A stretch of 64,000 nucleotides of DNA, taken from Aegilops tauschii subsp. strangulata (taxonomy: Eukaryota; Streptophyta; Magnoliopsida; Poales; Poaceae). The stretch covers positions 157,977,148 through 158,041,147 of the forward strand of contig NC_053040.3 in assembly GCF_002575655.3 (NCBI RefSeq). The letters run 5' to 3'. The notes below the pieces were generated by a model that saw only the letters and a list, made by a program, of their open reading frames with translations, did not search any database and was not told where the DNA came from. The translations under genes and the position numbers were made by a program. Below, one piece after another: positions 41,547 to 50,859 of this stretch (position 1 is the stretch's first letter; the number at the start of each line of letters is the position of its first letter).

Positions 41547-41913
41547 TTGAAGTATGCCTGTCGGGAGGACGGAAAGGAACTGATGGCTGAGATTCACAGA
41601 GGAATGTGCGGCTCACACATTGGATCAAGGGCATTAGTTGGGAAAGGAACTGATGGCTGAGATTCACAGAGGAATGTGCGGCTCACACATTGGATCAAGG
41701 GCATTAGTTGGGAAAGCATTCCGGCAAGGATTCTATTGGCCCACAGCCCTCCAAGATGCAGTTGAGCTCATCATGACATGTGAAGCCTGTCAGTTCCATT
41801 CCAAGAAAACACACCTGCCTGCCCAAGCTCTTCAGACAATCCCTCTGTCATGGTCATTTTCGGTTTGGGGGCTCGATATCCTCGGCCCCTTCCCCCGAGC
41901 AATCGGGGGCTTT
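41547..41913 (+). pseudogene. Gypsy-3 integrase, N-terminal part
   Basis: Zinc-binding HHCC domain: EIHRGMCGSHIGSRALVGKA, QGFYWPTALQDAVELIMTC, EACQFHSKKTHLPAQ, then LSWSFSVWGLDILGPFP with the first core tryptophan and aspartate. The first part is doubled by a perfect 70-bp tandem duplication (41571-41640 and 41641-41710), which shifts the frame. The coding region is cut at 41913 by a retroposed insert and resumes at 42209. Confidence 0.88.
41571..41710 (+). repeat. Perfect 70-bp tandem duplication
   Basis: 41571-41640 and 41641-41710 are identical, starting ggaaaggaactgatggctga. The flanking 'ggaaag' continues at 41711, so the junction has short homology, as replication slippage would leave. 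No difference between copies means a recent event. Confidence 0.95.
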
Positions 41914-42193
41914 TTTTGACCAGAAACAGTAGGAAAAGATCCTACTGTGTAAATATATTAAAGAAAAGGATCTGTACAAGGTGAGTATTTACATCATGGG
42001 GGGAGGGGAGAGGGTAGGTTAGACCACTTTGGGTCCCACCCAGAAGAACTAGAAAAAAGGGGGGTCTACTGCAAAGAGTTTACAAAATCCAGAACTAGAG
42101 GCCTATTTGCCTCTTTGACCCTATGCTGCAGAAGTTCAAAGTCTTTCTTGAATCTATCAAGCCACGATTGGAAGGAAGGATCGATTGATCTGA
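41914..42193 (-). mobile_element. 5'-truncated retroposed sequence with poly(A) in Gypsy-3 integrase
   Basis: A ~280-bp insert flanked by a 15-16 bp duplication (agcaatcgggggcttt at 41898-41913 and agcaatcggggcttt at 42194-42208, one G lost). It begins with a T run on the plus strand, so its sense strand is minus and ends in poly(A). The minus strand opens with a frame SWLDRFKKDFELLQHRVKE and DFVNSLQ, then a stop and a ~170-nt 3' UTR containing 'ctttaatatatttac'. This is what LINE-driven retroposition yields: a LINE ORF2 tail or a cellular mRNA end. The family was not recognised. It interrupts integrase. Confidence 0.8.
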
Positions 42194-42208
42194 AGCAATC
42201 GGGGCTTT

Positions 42209-42972
42209 GAATTCTTGTTCGTTGCCATCGACAAGTTTAAAAAGTGGCCGGAAGTGACTGTCGTGAGGAAGGTGACTGCTCGGTCAGCTATCAAGTTCTT
42301 GAAAGAATTGGTGTGTCGTTTAGGAGTTCCGGCAAGGATCATCACTGACAAAGGCACCCAATTCACGAGCCACGTCTTCATGCAATATGTTCAGACCCTC
42401 GGATGCAAGATCTCATTTGCCTCTATGGCACACCCCGGAGCAATGGACAAGCTGAGAGGGCGAACGCTGAAGTGCTTCGTGGACTCAAAACAAGAACTTT
42501 CGATACGCTACAAAAGCACGGCAGGCGGTGGATCGAGGAGCTGCAGGTAGTTCTCCGGTCCCTCAGAATGACACCTAATCGAGCTACCAGGCCGACTCAC
42601 TTATCCCTGGTCTACGGGGCATAAGCAGTTATCCCCACAGAACTCATTTACGGGTCTCCTTGGGTGCTTGCCTACGATGAAGTAGCGCAAGATCAGCACC
42701 GGCGTGACGATGCTGTGCTACTCGAGGAGAACCATCTCCGGGCCGCTACGCATGCTGCACGCTATCAGCAAGCCCTGCGTCGCTATCACAGCCACAGGGT
42801 TCGTGCCCGGTGTTTTGAGGAAGGTGACCTTGTCCTTAGGCGCGTTCAGTCCGCCAAGGGTACACACAAGTTATCACCAAAGTGGGAAGGCCCTTACCGG
42901 GTAGTACGAGTCTCCAGACCCGGCGCAGTCCATCTGGAGACCGGAGATAGCACACCCTTGCAAAACTCATGA
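42209..42972 (+). pseudogene. Gypsy-3 integrase, core and C-terminus
   Basis: EFLFVAIDKFKKWPEVTVVR, RSAIKFLKELVCRLGVPARI and ITDKGTQFTSHVFMQYVQTL (the second catalytic aspartate, with K where N is usual). A frameshift near 42440 then gives SNGQAERANAEVLRGLKTRT with the catalytic glutamate. TAA at 42622-42624 stands at a glutamate codon. The C-terminal module 42664-42972 has YHSHRVRARCFEEGDLVLRR and SPKWEGPYRVVRVSRPGAVH. No chromodomain was seen, which agrees with a non-chromovirus lineage. Confidence 0.88.
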
Positions 42973-44946
42973 AAAATTGAGCATCTCCGTAAGTTCTACC
43001 CGTAAGGCGCAGAGGCTGACGGGCCCTGCCCGGCAGCCACCCATTGTACATGGCATTGCCGAAGTTACATGTAACCCCTTGTACAAGCCGGGGCGATGAC
43101 CCCGTGCAAGAGAAAATAAAGAAGAGCTGTAGGGGGGCCCAACTAAGATTGCATGCATGCACAAGCACACCCAGATCATTGCATAAGCACTTCATGAGCA
43201 TTTGCATATGCATATAGATAGGATTGCATCCTGCATTCATTCTCATCTGCATGGAGTTGCAGGTTCTTGCCGTGAACCTAGCTTCGACGAAGGACGAGAA
43301 GATTGCATGACACGGCGATCCCCGGCAAGCCAATCAGATAAGTTCACCTCTTGTCCATTAGTATTCTGTAAAGCTACAACTTTGCATGAGAAAACCTCGC
43401 CTCCCTCTTTGAAACTTAGGTGCTCCCATCCATGACTCGAACGCTGCTTCGGTCAAGGTGGTCGCAGTGGCCTTTGGGAAAAAGGAGTTGGCGGGGGGCT
43501 GGCCCCTTTGTCTGTTCCCCGGCAGACAAAAGAGGGTGCCGGCGGGATATCCTGCTGGGGAAAACTCATTTATTCTATTAAAGAGGCACCTTTCCTCTGC
43601 ATGGACATACACATGCACGAGTCCCCGACAAGATACATCTTTTTCGTTCATATGCAGTTACAAGTACAAGCATTACAGAATACAAAGATGGACTCGAGAG
43701 ATTACATTATTTGAATTAAAATTTGGTGATTGCCCACAGTTTTAAGATTAAAAAAAGATAAGTGCCCCATTACGCCTTTGCCCCTGTCCATCCCTCGTAG
43801 GAAAGGATCGAGGGGGCCGGAGATGGACACCGCTGGGATTCGGCGCCTCCCCAGGATCAGGACGGCGCTGCTCCCCGGCAAGGAGGAAGAACCGGAGGGC
43901 AGGCGTGGATGGTGACACCACCGGAGGACCAGATGGGAGGCACGGAGTCACCGGCAAACACGACTCGTCGGAACGGTCGTCCCCGTTCTTGACGCGTTGT
44001 GGGTTGCCGCTGCCGTCCGCATCACTACCACCCGAAGACCTCGGCGCGGCCACCACGCCGGACACCATGCTCCCTATACTCTTCCACAGAGAGCATGGTC
44101 GTCCCCTGGAGCCCTGGCGTTTGAAGTTACCGCACGTCTTGAAGACGCGTGAGAAAATAAGAAGCCTCCCTGATCGGCGGGGCGATCACACCCCAGAGGA
44201 GCCAGGTTCGCCCCCGTTAGCGGCGAATAACTCCTACAACTCCTCCCCAACGCCAGCCGAAGAAAAAGAACGAGAAACGGTCGGCTACCACGCGCCGTGT
44301 CCGCCTCAAGCCGTGACATGGTGCCAACCGCGTCCCCTCTCACTAAGGTTAAGGCTACGGGTGACACGGCGACAGATGCGCCGGGACTGCCGCTCCCGGC
44401 CTCAACGCCGCGCCGCCCGAACCCTCCTCTCAGACCCGAGAGAGACCTCAAGCAGAAGCAGAGAACCAAGAAAGAAGGAAGAGAGGGATGTAGAGGTCTA
44501 TGACTTCGTCCTCCTCCGCCCCTCCTTTTATAGGCCAGGTGGGGAAGGGCAGCCACTCCATCAACAGGCAACCACCGCCCTCCTCCGCCAATTCAAGGTG
44601 GACGGACCCGCTTCAAGATGCTCTTCCGCACCACGCGCCTCCGTTACCTACCCCACGCTATGCATGCGGCATACGTGGCTAAGGATAAGAGCGCTGTGGG
44701 AAGAGTAATTTTGTGGTTTCTACCCCCTGCGTTAAAGTCATTCACGGGCCATCACTGCCGCGGCCCCACCACTATTGGCTTTGCACCACACACGGAGAAA
44801 TTGGAAACTGCCCTAGAATCAAGACTACCACAGCAGCAACGGAAAACTTCAAAGGGGCCAACTCCTTCAGCAGCCCTGCCTATGCACTTATTAGGCCCTA
44901 CCCCGCTGACGCTCCGCGGAGCCATTGGGGTAGGCCCGGGGGCTTC
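42973..44946. other. Gypsy-3 3' non-coding region with antisense promoter
   Basis: No sense gene recognised. A minus-strand TATA box (CCTATAAAAGGAGG at about 44523-44536) resembles the LTR TATA context (ctataaaaggaggcc). Below it the minus strand has loose Arg/Pro/Ser-rich frames (43748-44068, 44074-44571) without a known domain. By position this corresponds to the antisense genes of Gypsy-1 and Gypsy-2. 'taggcccgggggcttc' just before 44947 is the polypurine-tract candidate. Confidence 0.5.
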
Positions 44947-45873
44947 TGTCGGTGCAACAGACCCCTGGTATGTTACCCAACTGTGCACAGGCACAAGATC
45001 AAGATTGAAGCACCAGCTCAAGACAGAGATTGAAGAACCAAGAGGCTTGAAGAGCCAACAGGCAGCTCGGAGGGATCGAGATCGAGCCAAAGGAACAGGA
45101 TATCGGCAAGAGAAGAGCCTCCCTCGCCGGGCAGGCGAGCCGGGCAAGGGGCCAGGCCATCACCAGAAGAAAGCAACCAAGACTCCCCAACAGCGCTTGC
45201 CGGGGGTTGCGGGGCCTGAACCACCCCGCCAACCGCTCAAGTATGACCCACGTCGTCAACCAGTGCGGTGTCAAGCCGCAAGGTGATTAAGTGGCAGCAT
45301 TTGCCACATGGCAGCCATCTCCTATAGAAGAAACCCACAGGTGACACCCGTCCAGCGACGTGTCAAGAGAACGGGTGCGGAGCTGGCGAGATAAGCCCCG
45401 CAGACCTTGCCGGGCAGCTAGTGATGTGACACTAAGCGGTGCATTTAATGCACCATGCCAGCCCGCAGATTTAGGTATGATAGCACCGTTTGCTACCATA
45501 TCAGTGGGTAATGACTGTTTTGCCACTTTGGTGACCCCTTAATCTATAAAAGGAGGCCCATGGCAATCGTAGGAGGGGTTGGAGGGTTGGAAACTTGACA
45601 AACCCAAGCCACCATACGCTTGTGGTCACTGTAGCCCTGAGGCAGGCCTTGCCGGGCAAGTGCACCACACACCACCACGTTCATTTCCACCATCAATCCA
45701 CCAAAGCAGGAGTAGGGTTTTACGCCTCGCGGCGGCCCGAACCTAGGTAAATTTCTTGTGTGCTCTCTGTCGTGGTGCCGCGTGCTGGTCTTCTCTTCGT
45801 GCAGCGCGACGTCCCCCGCCGAACCAGCAAGGGGTCGCCCGGTCCCATAGGTGGCCGCGGATATCCCGCGACA
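44947..45873 (+). repeat. Gypsy-3 right (3') LTR
   Basis: 927 bp, TGTCGGTG to CCCGCGACA, TATA box at 45544-45552. About 40 differences from the left copy, several clustered near 45760-45810. Confidence 0.95.
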
Positions 45874-46123
45874 CCGTTCCGTTGTCGCTTCGGACCTTCT
45901 TGATCTTCACTTCAAATTGATTTTGGGCCTTCCTAGCGAAGTTCTTGAAGATCTTTTGGACCTGCGATTTATCATCAAGAAAGAACACCCACGTAAATCT
46001 TGAAAAATCATCAACAATGACCAAACCGAATGAGTTACCACCAAGACTCTTGTAGGCATTGGGACCAAAAAGATCCATATGAAGTAGCTCGAGCAGTCTT
46101 CTCGTGGTCATAATGTTTTTCAT
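45874..46123 (-). pseudogene. Copia integrase, N-terminal half
   Basis: Minus frame: LLELLHMDLFGPNAYKSLGG, LVIVDDFSRFTWVFFLDDK and NQFEVKIKKVRSDNGT. HMDLFGP and VDDFSRFTW hold the first catalytic aspartate; SDNGT the second, cut directly after it by Gypsy-3. The upstream zinc-finger part at 46130-46310 is in other frames (residues around 'acaggcactacaaag' encode a C-x2-C remnant). 45874-45878 is the right copy of the ccgtt duplication. Confidence 0.9.
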
Positions 46124-46315
46124 GAGATGACTTCCTCCAACTTGTTTTCCTGCTTAACAGGCACTACAAAGTCTATCCTTGTCAAATATAACATCTTTAA
46201 CACCAAGGATATGATCACCTTTAATAAGCTTATCAAGATTTCGCATGCCCACATGACCTAACCTTCTATGCCACAACCAACCTTTAGATGATTTAACAAT
46301 TAAGGAAGTTCTAGG

Positions 46316-46726
46316 TTAAGCCTTTTTAGTGAAATCAACAATGCATAGATCACCTCTACGTATACCGGTAAAGACCATATTATGATTATCTCTCCGAAAC
46401 ACTTGGCTATCTACATCAGTAAATAGGACATTGAAACTGAAATCGGCTAGTCTAGATACAGAAAGTAAATTATAGGCAAGAGACTCAACGAGCATAACAT
46501 TTTGGATGGAGCTGTCATGTGAGATGGCCACCTTACCAAGGCCAACCACCTTACCCTTTGAGTTATCACCAAAAGTGACATGATTTCGAGGGTCGTCGTT
46601 TTCAGCAAGCTCGCGAAACATATCCTTGTCTCGGGTCATGTGATCGGTACATCCACTATTAAGAGCCCATTCCTTTCCTCCAGCCATGTAACCACGAAGG
46701 TTAGCCATAAGACCAAAGTGTCTCAT
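46316..46726 (-). pseudogene. Copia protease
   Basis: Minus frame with KEWALNSGCTDHMTRDKDMF, NHVTFGDNSKGKVVGLGKV and LLSVSRLADFSFNVLFTDV. The family signature is LDSGC-x-HMT; the catalytic aspartate is asparagine here (codon at 46658-46660, G to A), so this protease is dead even where its frame is open. It ends at 46316 before the integrase zinc-binding region, with a frame break. Confidence 0.85.
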
Positions 46727-47337
46727 AGACTCATCAAGATCAAAGTCACTATCATCATCCTCATCATAATATCGATGTTCAACGTCGTCTTGTGATTGAT
46801 CATCACCTAGAGAGAGAGAGATTCATTAGATGTATGATCATGACAATGTGCATCTTTATGAATTCTAATGACTTAAGAGATGATGCTACTAATGACTCCA
46901 ACATCTCCTTTGGCACGCATAAGGTCATGAAGCTCCAATAGACAATCATCAAATTTTGGATCACTATGTTTCATTTTATGAAAAGCTATGGAATTTTGAA
47001 GAATCTCATCTAGATTTTTCAAGGAATAATTTGGAAAGCGTTCCTCAAGATATATCCATGTGGTATAAGCACATTCAAATGTAGGCAAGCATACAATCAA
47101 GTTTCTAGGCAATCCTCTAATGATAAGATCAATAGTTCTAAGATTACGGATCATGTCAAGAGACACATTGGGGGTAGGATGCAAGCGATCAATAGGAGGC
47201 GCACAAGGGCTAGTAATATACTTGTTCAAGTGATATTCATTGAAAATCTCAAGCATCTCATTTTTCCAAGCACTATAGAACTCTCCATCAAGCATAGGCA
47301 CTCTACGTCTAAAACTCCCAATCATAGACTCATCCAT
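46727..47337 (-). pseudogene. Copia gag
   Basis: From ATG 47337: MDESMIGSFRRRVPMLDGEF, YSAWKNEMLEIFNEYHLNKY, MIRNLRTIDLIIRGLPRNLI, TTWIYLEERFPNYSLKN and FDDCLLELHDLMRAKGDVG; stop at 46873. This matches the UBN2/retrotran_gag family of Copia and Sirevirus gag. The C-terminal nucleocapsid (46730-46870) is out of frame and shows no intact zinc knuckle, so gag is truncated. The start is 41 bp from the primer-binding site, a usual leader length. Confidence 0.85.
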
Positions 47338-47378
47338 CTTCCTCCAATGGTGATTAAACCAAAGCAATGGAGACCAAT

Positions 47379-47390
47379 GCTCTAATACCA
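47379..47390 (-). promoter_or_regulatory. Copia primer-binding site
   Basis: Minus strand TGGTATTAGAGC, one mismatch from TGGTATCAGAGC, the complement of the initiator tRNA-Met 3' end used by Copia elements. About 21 bp separate it from the proposed LTR edge at 47412. Confidence 0.85.
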
Positions 47391-47411
47391 ATCGAAAGGA
47401 TCGAGAAGAGG

Positions 47412-48990
47412 TGTCTAGAGGGGGGGGGATTAGACCCTCAACAAGCAAAAGTAGCAGTTTTTAAGTTCTTCAAGTTGAGGTGGAGTTTCAGCACCAGTTT
47501 AAGCATTCAAAATACATTTCAAGCAAGCATGACAAGAGTATGAGCAGCGGAAAGAGTAAAGCATGCAATTTGCAAGAAAGTAAAGGGATGGGATTGGAGT
47601 GTGCAAACGCAATTAAAGACAAAAAGATTTTTGGCGTGGTTCCGATAGGTGGTGCTATCGTACGTCCACGTTGGTGGAGACTTCAACCCACGAAGGGTAA
47701 AGGTTGCGTGAGTCCACGGAGGGCTCCACCCACAAAGGGTCCACGAAGAAGCAACCTTGTCTATCCCACCATGGCCATCGCCCACGAAGGACTTGCCTCA
47801 CCTGGGTAGATCTTCACGAAGTAAGCGATCTCCTTGCCCTTACAAACTCCTTGGTTCCACTCCACAATTTTGTCGCAGGCTCCCAAGTGACACCTAACCA
47901 ATCTAGGAGACACCACTCTCCAAAAGGTAATAGATGGTGTGATGATGATGAACTCCTTGCTCTTGTGCTTCAAATGATAGTCTCCCCAACACTCAACTCT
48001 CTCTCACAGATTTGGCTATGGTGGAAAGATGATTTGAGTGGAAAGCAACTTGGGGAAGGCTAGAGATCAAGATTCTTGTGGTTGGATTGGAATGTCTTGG
48101 TCTCAACACATGAGTAGGTGGTTCTCTCTCAGAAAATGAGTAGTGGAAGTGTAGGCACGTTCTGATGGCTCTCTCTTGAATAGAGAAGGGGGTGGAGGGG
48201 TATATATAGCCTCCACACGAAATCTAACCGTTACACACATTTGACCCAACTCGGTCACACCGAATAGGCGAACTCGGTGAGACCGATTCAGTTCAAAATG
48301 TGAACGTTAGGATTCTCGGTGGGACCGACATGATCAACTCGGTGGGACCGATGCGCTAGGGTTAGGGAAAAACCTCATCTCGGTGTGACCGATTGCATGA
48401 ACTCGGTGAGATCGATTTCAGCAATGGGAGAACCAGAGAGTTGGTCAGGCAAACTCGGTGGGACCGATTGCATATTTCGGTGAGACTGGAATAATTGCAA
48501 CAGGCAACAGAGAGTTTGCAGGGCCATTTTGGGGATACCGAGATCCCGATCGGTGAGACCGAATTCTCTAGGGTCTGGCAGTGGCTATGTCAAAGGAACT
48601 CGGTGGCGCCGGATAGATCAAATCGGTGGGGCCGAGTTTGACTTTAGGTTTTGGACATATTTGGAAGTGAGAAAGTAGTTGAGGGCTTTGGAGCATATCA
48701 CTAAGCACTTTGAGCAAGTAGAGCATTAAGCAACACCTCATCCCCTTTTAATAGTATTGGCTTTTCCTATGGACTCAATGTGATCTTGGATCACTAAAAT
48801 AGAAATGAAGAGTCTTGAGCTTTAGCCAATCTTTGTCCTTAGCATCATGAAGGGGTTCCACATCCTCTTGTCCATGCCACACCATTGTTGAACTTTCTGA
48901 AATACACTAGATGAAAATATTAGTCCAACACGAGATCTGTTGACATTAATTACCAAAATCACCCAGGGAGCACTTGTGCTTTTAGTTTCA
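47412..48990 (-). repeat. Copia 5' LTR
   Basis: On the plus strand it runs from TGTCTAGAGGGG to about TTTAGTTTCA; the outer edge is approximate because no second LTR is in the window. TATA box on the minus strand (GCTATATATACCCC, about 48199-48212). The part 48248-48640 contains eleven spaced copies of a TCGGTG-x-GACCGA word. No gene is present; the ORF at 47480-47809 is incidental. Confidence 0.75.
48248..48640. repeat. Array of eleven TCGGT-nnn-ACCGA inverted-repeat words in the Copia LTR
   Basis: Copies near 48248, 48270, 48314, 48338, 48379, 48400, 48450, 48475, 48545, 48598 and 48618. Each has 5-bp arms TCGGT and ACCGA around 3 bases (gag, ggg, cac, gtg), with a few single changes. Spacing varies from about 20 to 70 bp. 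The array lies upstream of the minus-strand TATA box, that is, in U3. Confidence 0.85.
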
Positions 48991-49151
48991 CATATAAATA
49001 TACTATCTTAGACATCTTTTGTGATTGTGAGCACTCATTAAAATATGACATGCTAAAAAGTTGATGTTGGACAAGGAAGACAACATAATGGGTTATGTTT
49101 TCTTATATCCGAATAGAAGTTATATTGTCATGGATCGTCCAACATGTCGAG
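48991..49151. other. Short spacer right of the Copia element
   Basis: AT-rich flank. A short frame (MMLDKEDNIMGYVFLYPNRS, 49061 on) is open but unremarkable. No feature supported. Confidence 0.35.
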
Positions 49152-49292
49152 TGATGACCCACAAGTATAGGGGATATATCGTAGTCCTTTCAATAAGTAA
49201 GAGTGTCGAACCCAACGAGGAGCAGAAAGAAATGACAAGCAGTTTTTAGTAAGGTACTCTCTGCAAGCACTGAAATTATCGGTAACAGATAG
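49152..49292 (+). mobile_element. Gypsy LTR stub (first ~141 bp)
   Basis: Starts TGATGACCCACAAGTATAGG, which I recognise as a typical start of an abundant Triticeae Gypsy LTR, and continues with 'gtgtcgaacccaacgaggag'. It is cut at 49292 by a CACTA-type terminus. The rest of the LTR was not found further right. Family name not asserted. Confidence 0.5.
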
Positions 49293-49879
49293 CACTATAA
49301 AAAAAAGACACATCCGTGATATTTTGGGCCGAACAAAAAAAATTCCGTCATACTTATGACACTTCTATGACAATAATTGTGACAAAACCCAGTATCATCA
49401 TAGATGTGGTGGGGTCCTACTTCTATGACAAAAAATCATGACAGAAAATGGGCTTTTCGTCCTGGGCGGGCCGGAGACGTAGCTGCATGACATTCTTTGG
49501 GCCGTCCATGACGGAAAAAACCGTGGTAGAAGCGAGGGCGAGGAAAATATCGAGGAGTTCCCGGTTACGGTGGCTGGTCGGGGGCCGAGCGATGCGCGTT
49601 TCTCTCGTACGTACGCGCGTGTGTGCGAGGCATTGGGCTCTAACTGAACCCGAGCGAGGCGTTGGGCTCTAACTGAACCCGAGCAATTGCACTGCAGGCT
49701 ACGCGTTACTGAAGCCGAGCGATCGATCGATCCCTTGCTATTAGCTGAACCCGAGTGATTCATTCACTACTGCTGCTAACTGAAGCCGATCGAACACTGC
49801 TGCCTCCTTCCCTGGATGAACAGTGAGCGTTGTTGAGGGGGTTTGGATGAGTTCCCGGTGGGGGGTTGGATGAACAGGA

Positions 49880-50235
49880 CCCCGTGGTAGTAGAGGCCGT
49901 TGCCGCTGGATGAACAGTACCCCAATCGATCGAGCCGGTGGATGAACAGGACCCCGTGGAGGGCTGGATGAACAGGACCCCGTGGAGGTCTGGTTGAACA
50001 GTAGCCAGTGGAGGGCTGGTTGAACAGTAGCCGGTGGAGGGCTAGATGAACAGTAGCCCGTGGAGGGGTGGTTGAACAGGACCCCGTGGAGAGGGTTGGT
50101 TGAACAGTAGCCGGTGGAGGAGCGCGGTGGAGGCTGAATGAACACGAGCCTGTGGATGAACAGTCGCAGGTGGAGGCCGGAGGAGGTCGACGGTGGATGA
50201 ACAGTAGCCCGTGGAGGCAGTCGACGGTGGAGATG
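49880..50235 (+). repeat. ~29-bp minisatellite (gatgaacagtagcccgtggag type)
   Basis: About ten tandem variants of 'ggctggatgaacagtagccg' plus 'tggagg', with alternation between 'acaggaccccgtgg' and 'acagtagccggtgg'. It keeps frames open on the minus strand over ~200 codons with a repeating peptide, which is why long ORFs appear there; I see no evidence that they are genes. Confidence 0.85.
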
Positions 50236-50262
50236 AACAGTATCCCGTGGAGTCCCGTTTTG

Positions 50263-50515
50263 CGGTACGCCACACCCCTCTCGATGAACAGGACCCCCGT
50301 TTCGACCGTAGCGCTCCAACACAAGTTTGTTTCCTCCGTTTTGCGGTACGCCACACCCCTCCCGATCAACAGGACCCTATTTCGACCGTAGGAGGTCCGT
50401 TTCCTCCATTTTGCGGTATGCTAGACCCCTCTAGATGAACAGGATCCCGTTTCCACCGTGGCCGGTCGAACACAAGGCCGTTTCCTCCATTCTGCGGTAT
50501 GCCAGGCCTCGTTTC
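50263..50515 (+). repeat. ~75-bp tandem repeat, 3.3 copies
   Basis: Copies start near 50263, 50337, 50407 and 50489 with 'ccgttttgcggtacgccac', then 'gatgaacaggaccc' and 'gtttcgaccgt'. The 'gatgaacagga' core is shared with the adjacent 29-bp minisatellite, so one probably grew out of the other. Confidence 0.8.
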
Positions 50516-50859
50516 CATCGCCTGTTCCGTCCAAGCCGGTTGGCTCCCGATGAACACCACACGTTCCGTTGCCTCCCGATGAACAAGACGCATTTTGTTG
50601 CCTCCCCATGAACACGATGACGGCGCAGCTTCTCCGTTCCGACCCAACCATGTACACGAGCCCTAGCCGTACGTATGCGCGAGTAGGCATTCGAGACCCC
50701 GCCCGTATGTACGCATGTGGCCGTATTTTCTTTCTTGCACCCTGGCCCCTGTACGTCCGTGTACATGCTACGTGTGCGCCTCTACTACGACACGTGCGCG
50801 CCTCTACATCGACCAGTATGTACGTACATGTTCGCGACCAGAATGACAAAGCTACGCAC

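Larger units (their letters stand above)
35117..45873 (+). mobile_element. Gypsy-3: LTR retrotransposon in the Copia integrase
   Basis: 10757 bp, LTRs of 927 bp each (35117-36043, 44947-45873), duplication ccgtt. Internal order gag, protease, RT, RNase H, second RNase H-like domain, integrase on the plus strand. About 40 LTR differences by eye (~4.3%), so it is probably somewhat older than Gypsy-1 and Gypsy-2. Many stops and frameshifts. It carries a ~280-bp retroposed insert in integrase, a 70-bp tandem duplication just before it, a rearranged leader with LTR pieces, and an antisense TATA box in its 3' part. Confidence 0.92.
8398..48990 (-). mobile_element. Ty1/Copia LTR retrotransposon (Sirevirus-like), split by nested Gypsy elements
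   Basis: One element on the minus strand in five pieces once three nested Gypsy insertions are removed: 5' LTR 47412-48990, PBS, gag and protease (46316-47337), integrase start (45879-46123), integrase end and RT start (34077-35111), RT and RNase H (9325-10759), and a 3' non-coding tail to 8398. Domain order PR-IN-RT-RH is Copia. The RT and RNase H signatures (YGLKQDPRAWY, YVDDIIFGSTN, LSTAEAEYIAAGSCCAQ) look like the Sirevirus clade. The 3' LTR is absent: sequence stops resembling the element at about 8398, next to the CACTA-like terminus, so the element is truncated and immobile. Target duplication therefore cannot be tested. Confidence 0.85.
49293..50600 (+). mobile_element. CACTA-type transposon, left end with minisatellite interior
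   Basis: CACTATAAAAAAAAGACACA at 49293 has the CACTA terminal signature, preceded by a possible 3-bp target (tag). The following 200 bp holds 'tcatgaca'/'tatgacaa' words in several orientations, a subterminal pattern. The interior carries minisatellites (49880-50515). No transposase and no matching right end were found within the window; the right limit given is where these repeats fade. Confidence 0.45.

Noticed and set aside
43905..44708. 267-codon plus-strand ORF in the Gypsy-3 3' region as a sense gene
   Set aside because: Low-complexity Arg/Pro/Ser composition, no domain, lies after integrase where sense genes are not expected, and overlaps an antisense promoter candidate.
10760..45873. 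Firm family names for the Gypsy and Copia elements
   Set aside because: Several LTR starts look familiar from Triticeae repeats, but names cannot be confirmed without a library search.
49880..50235. CRISPR-like array
   Set aside because: Units are contiguous without unique spacers, and the genome is that of a plant.
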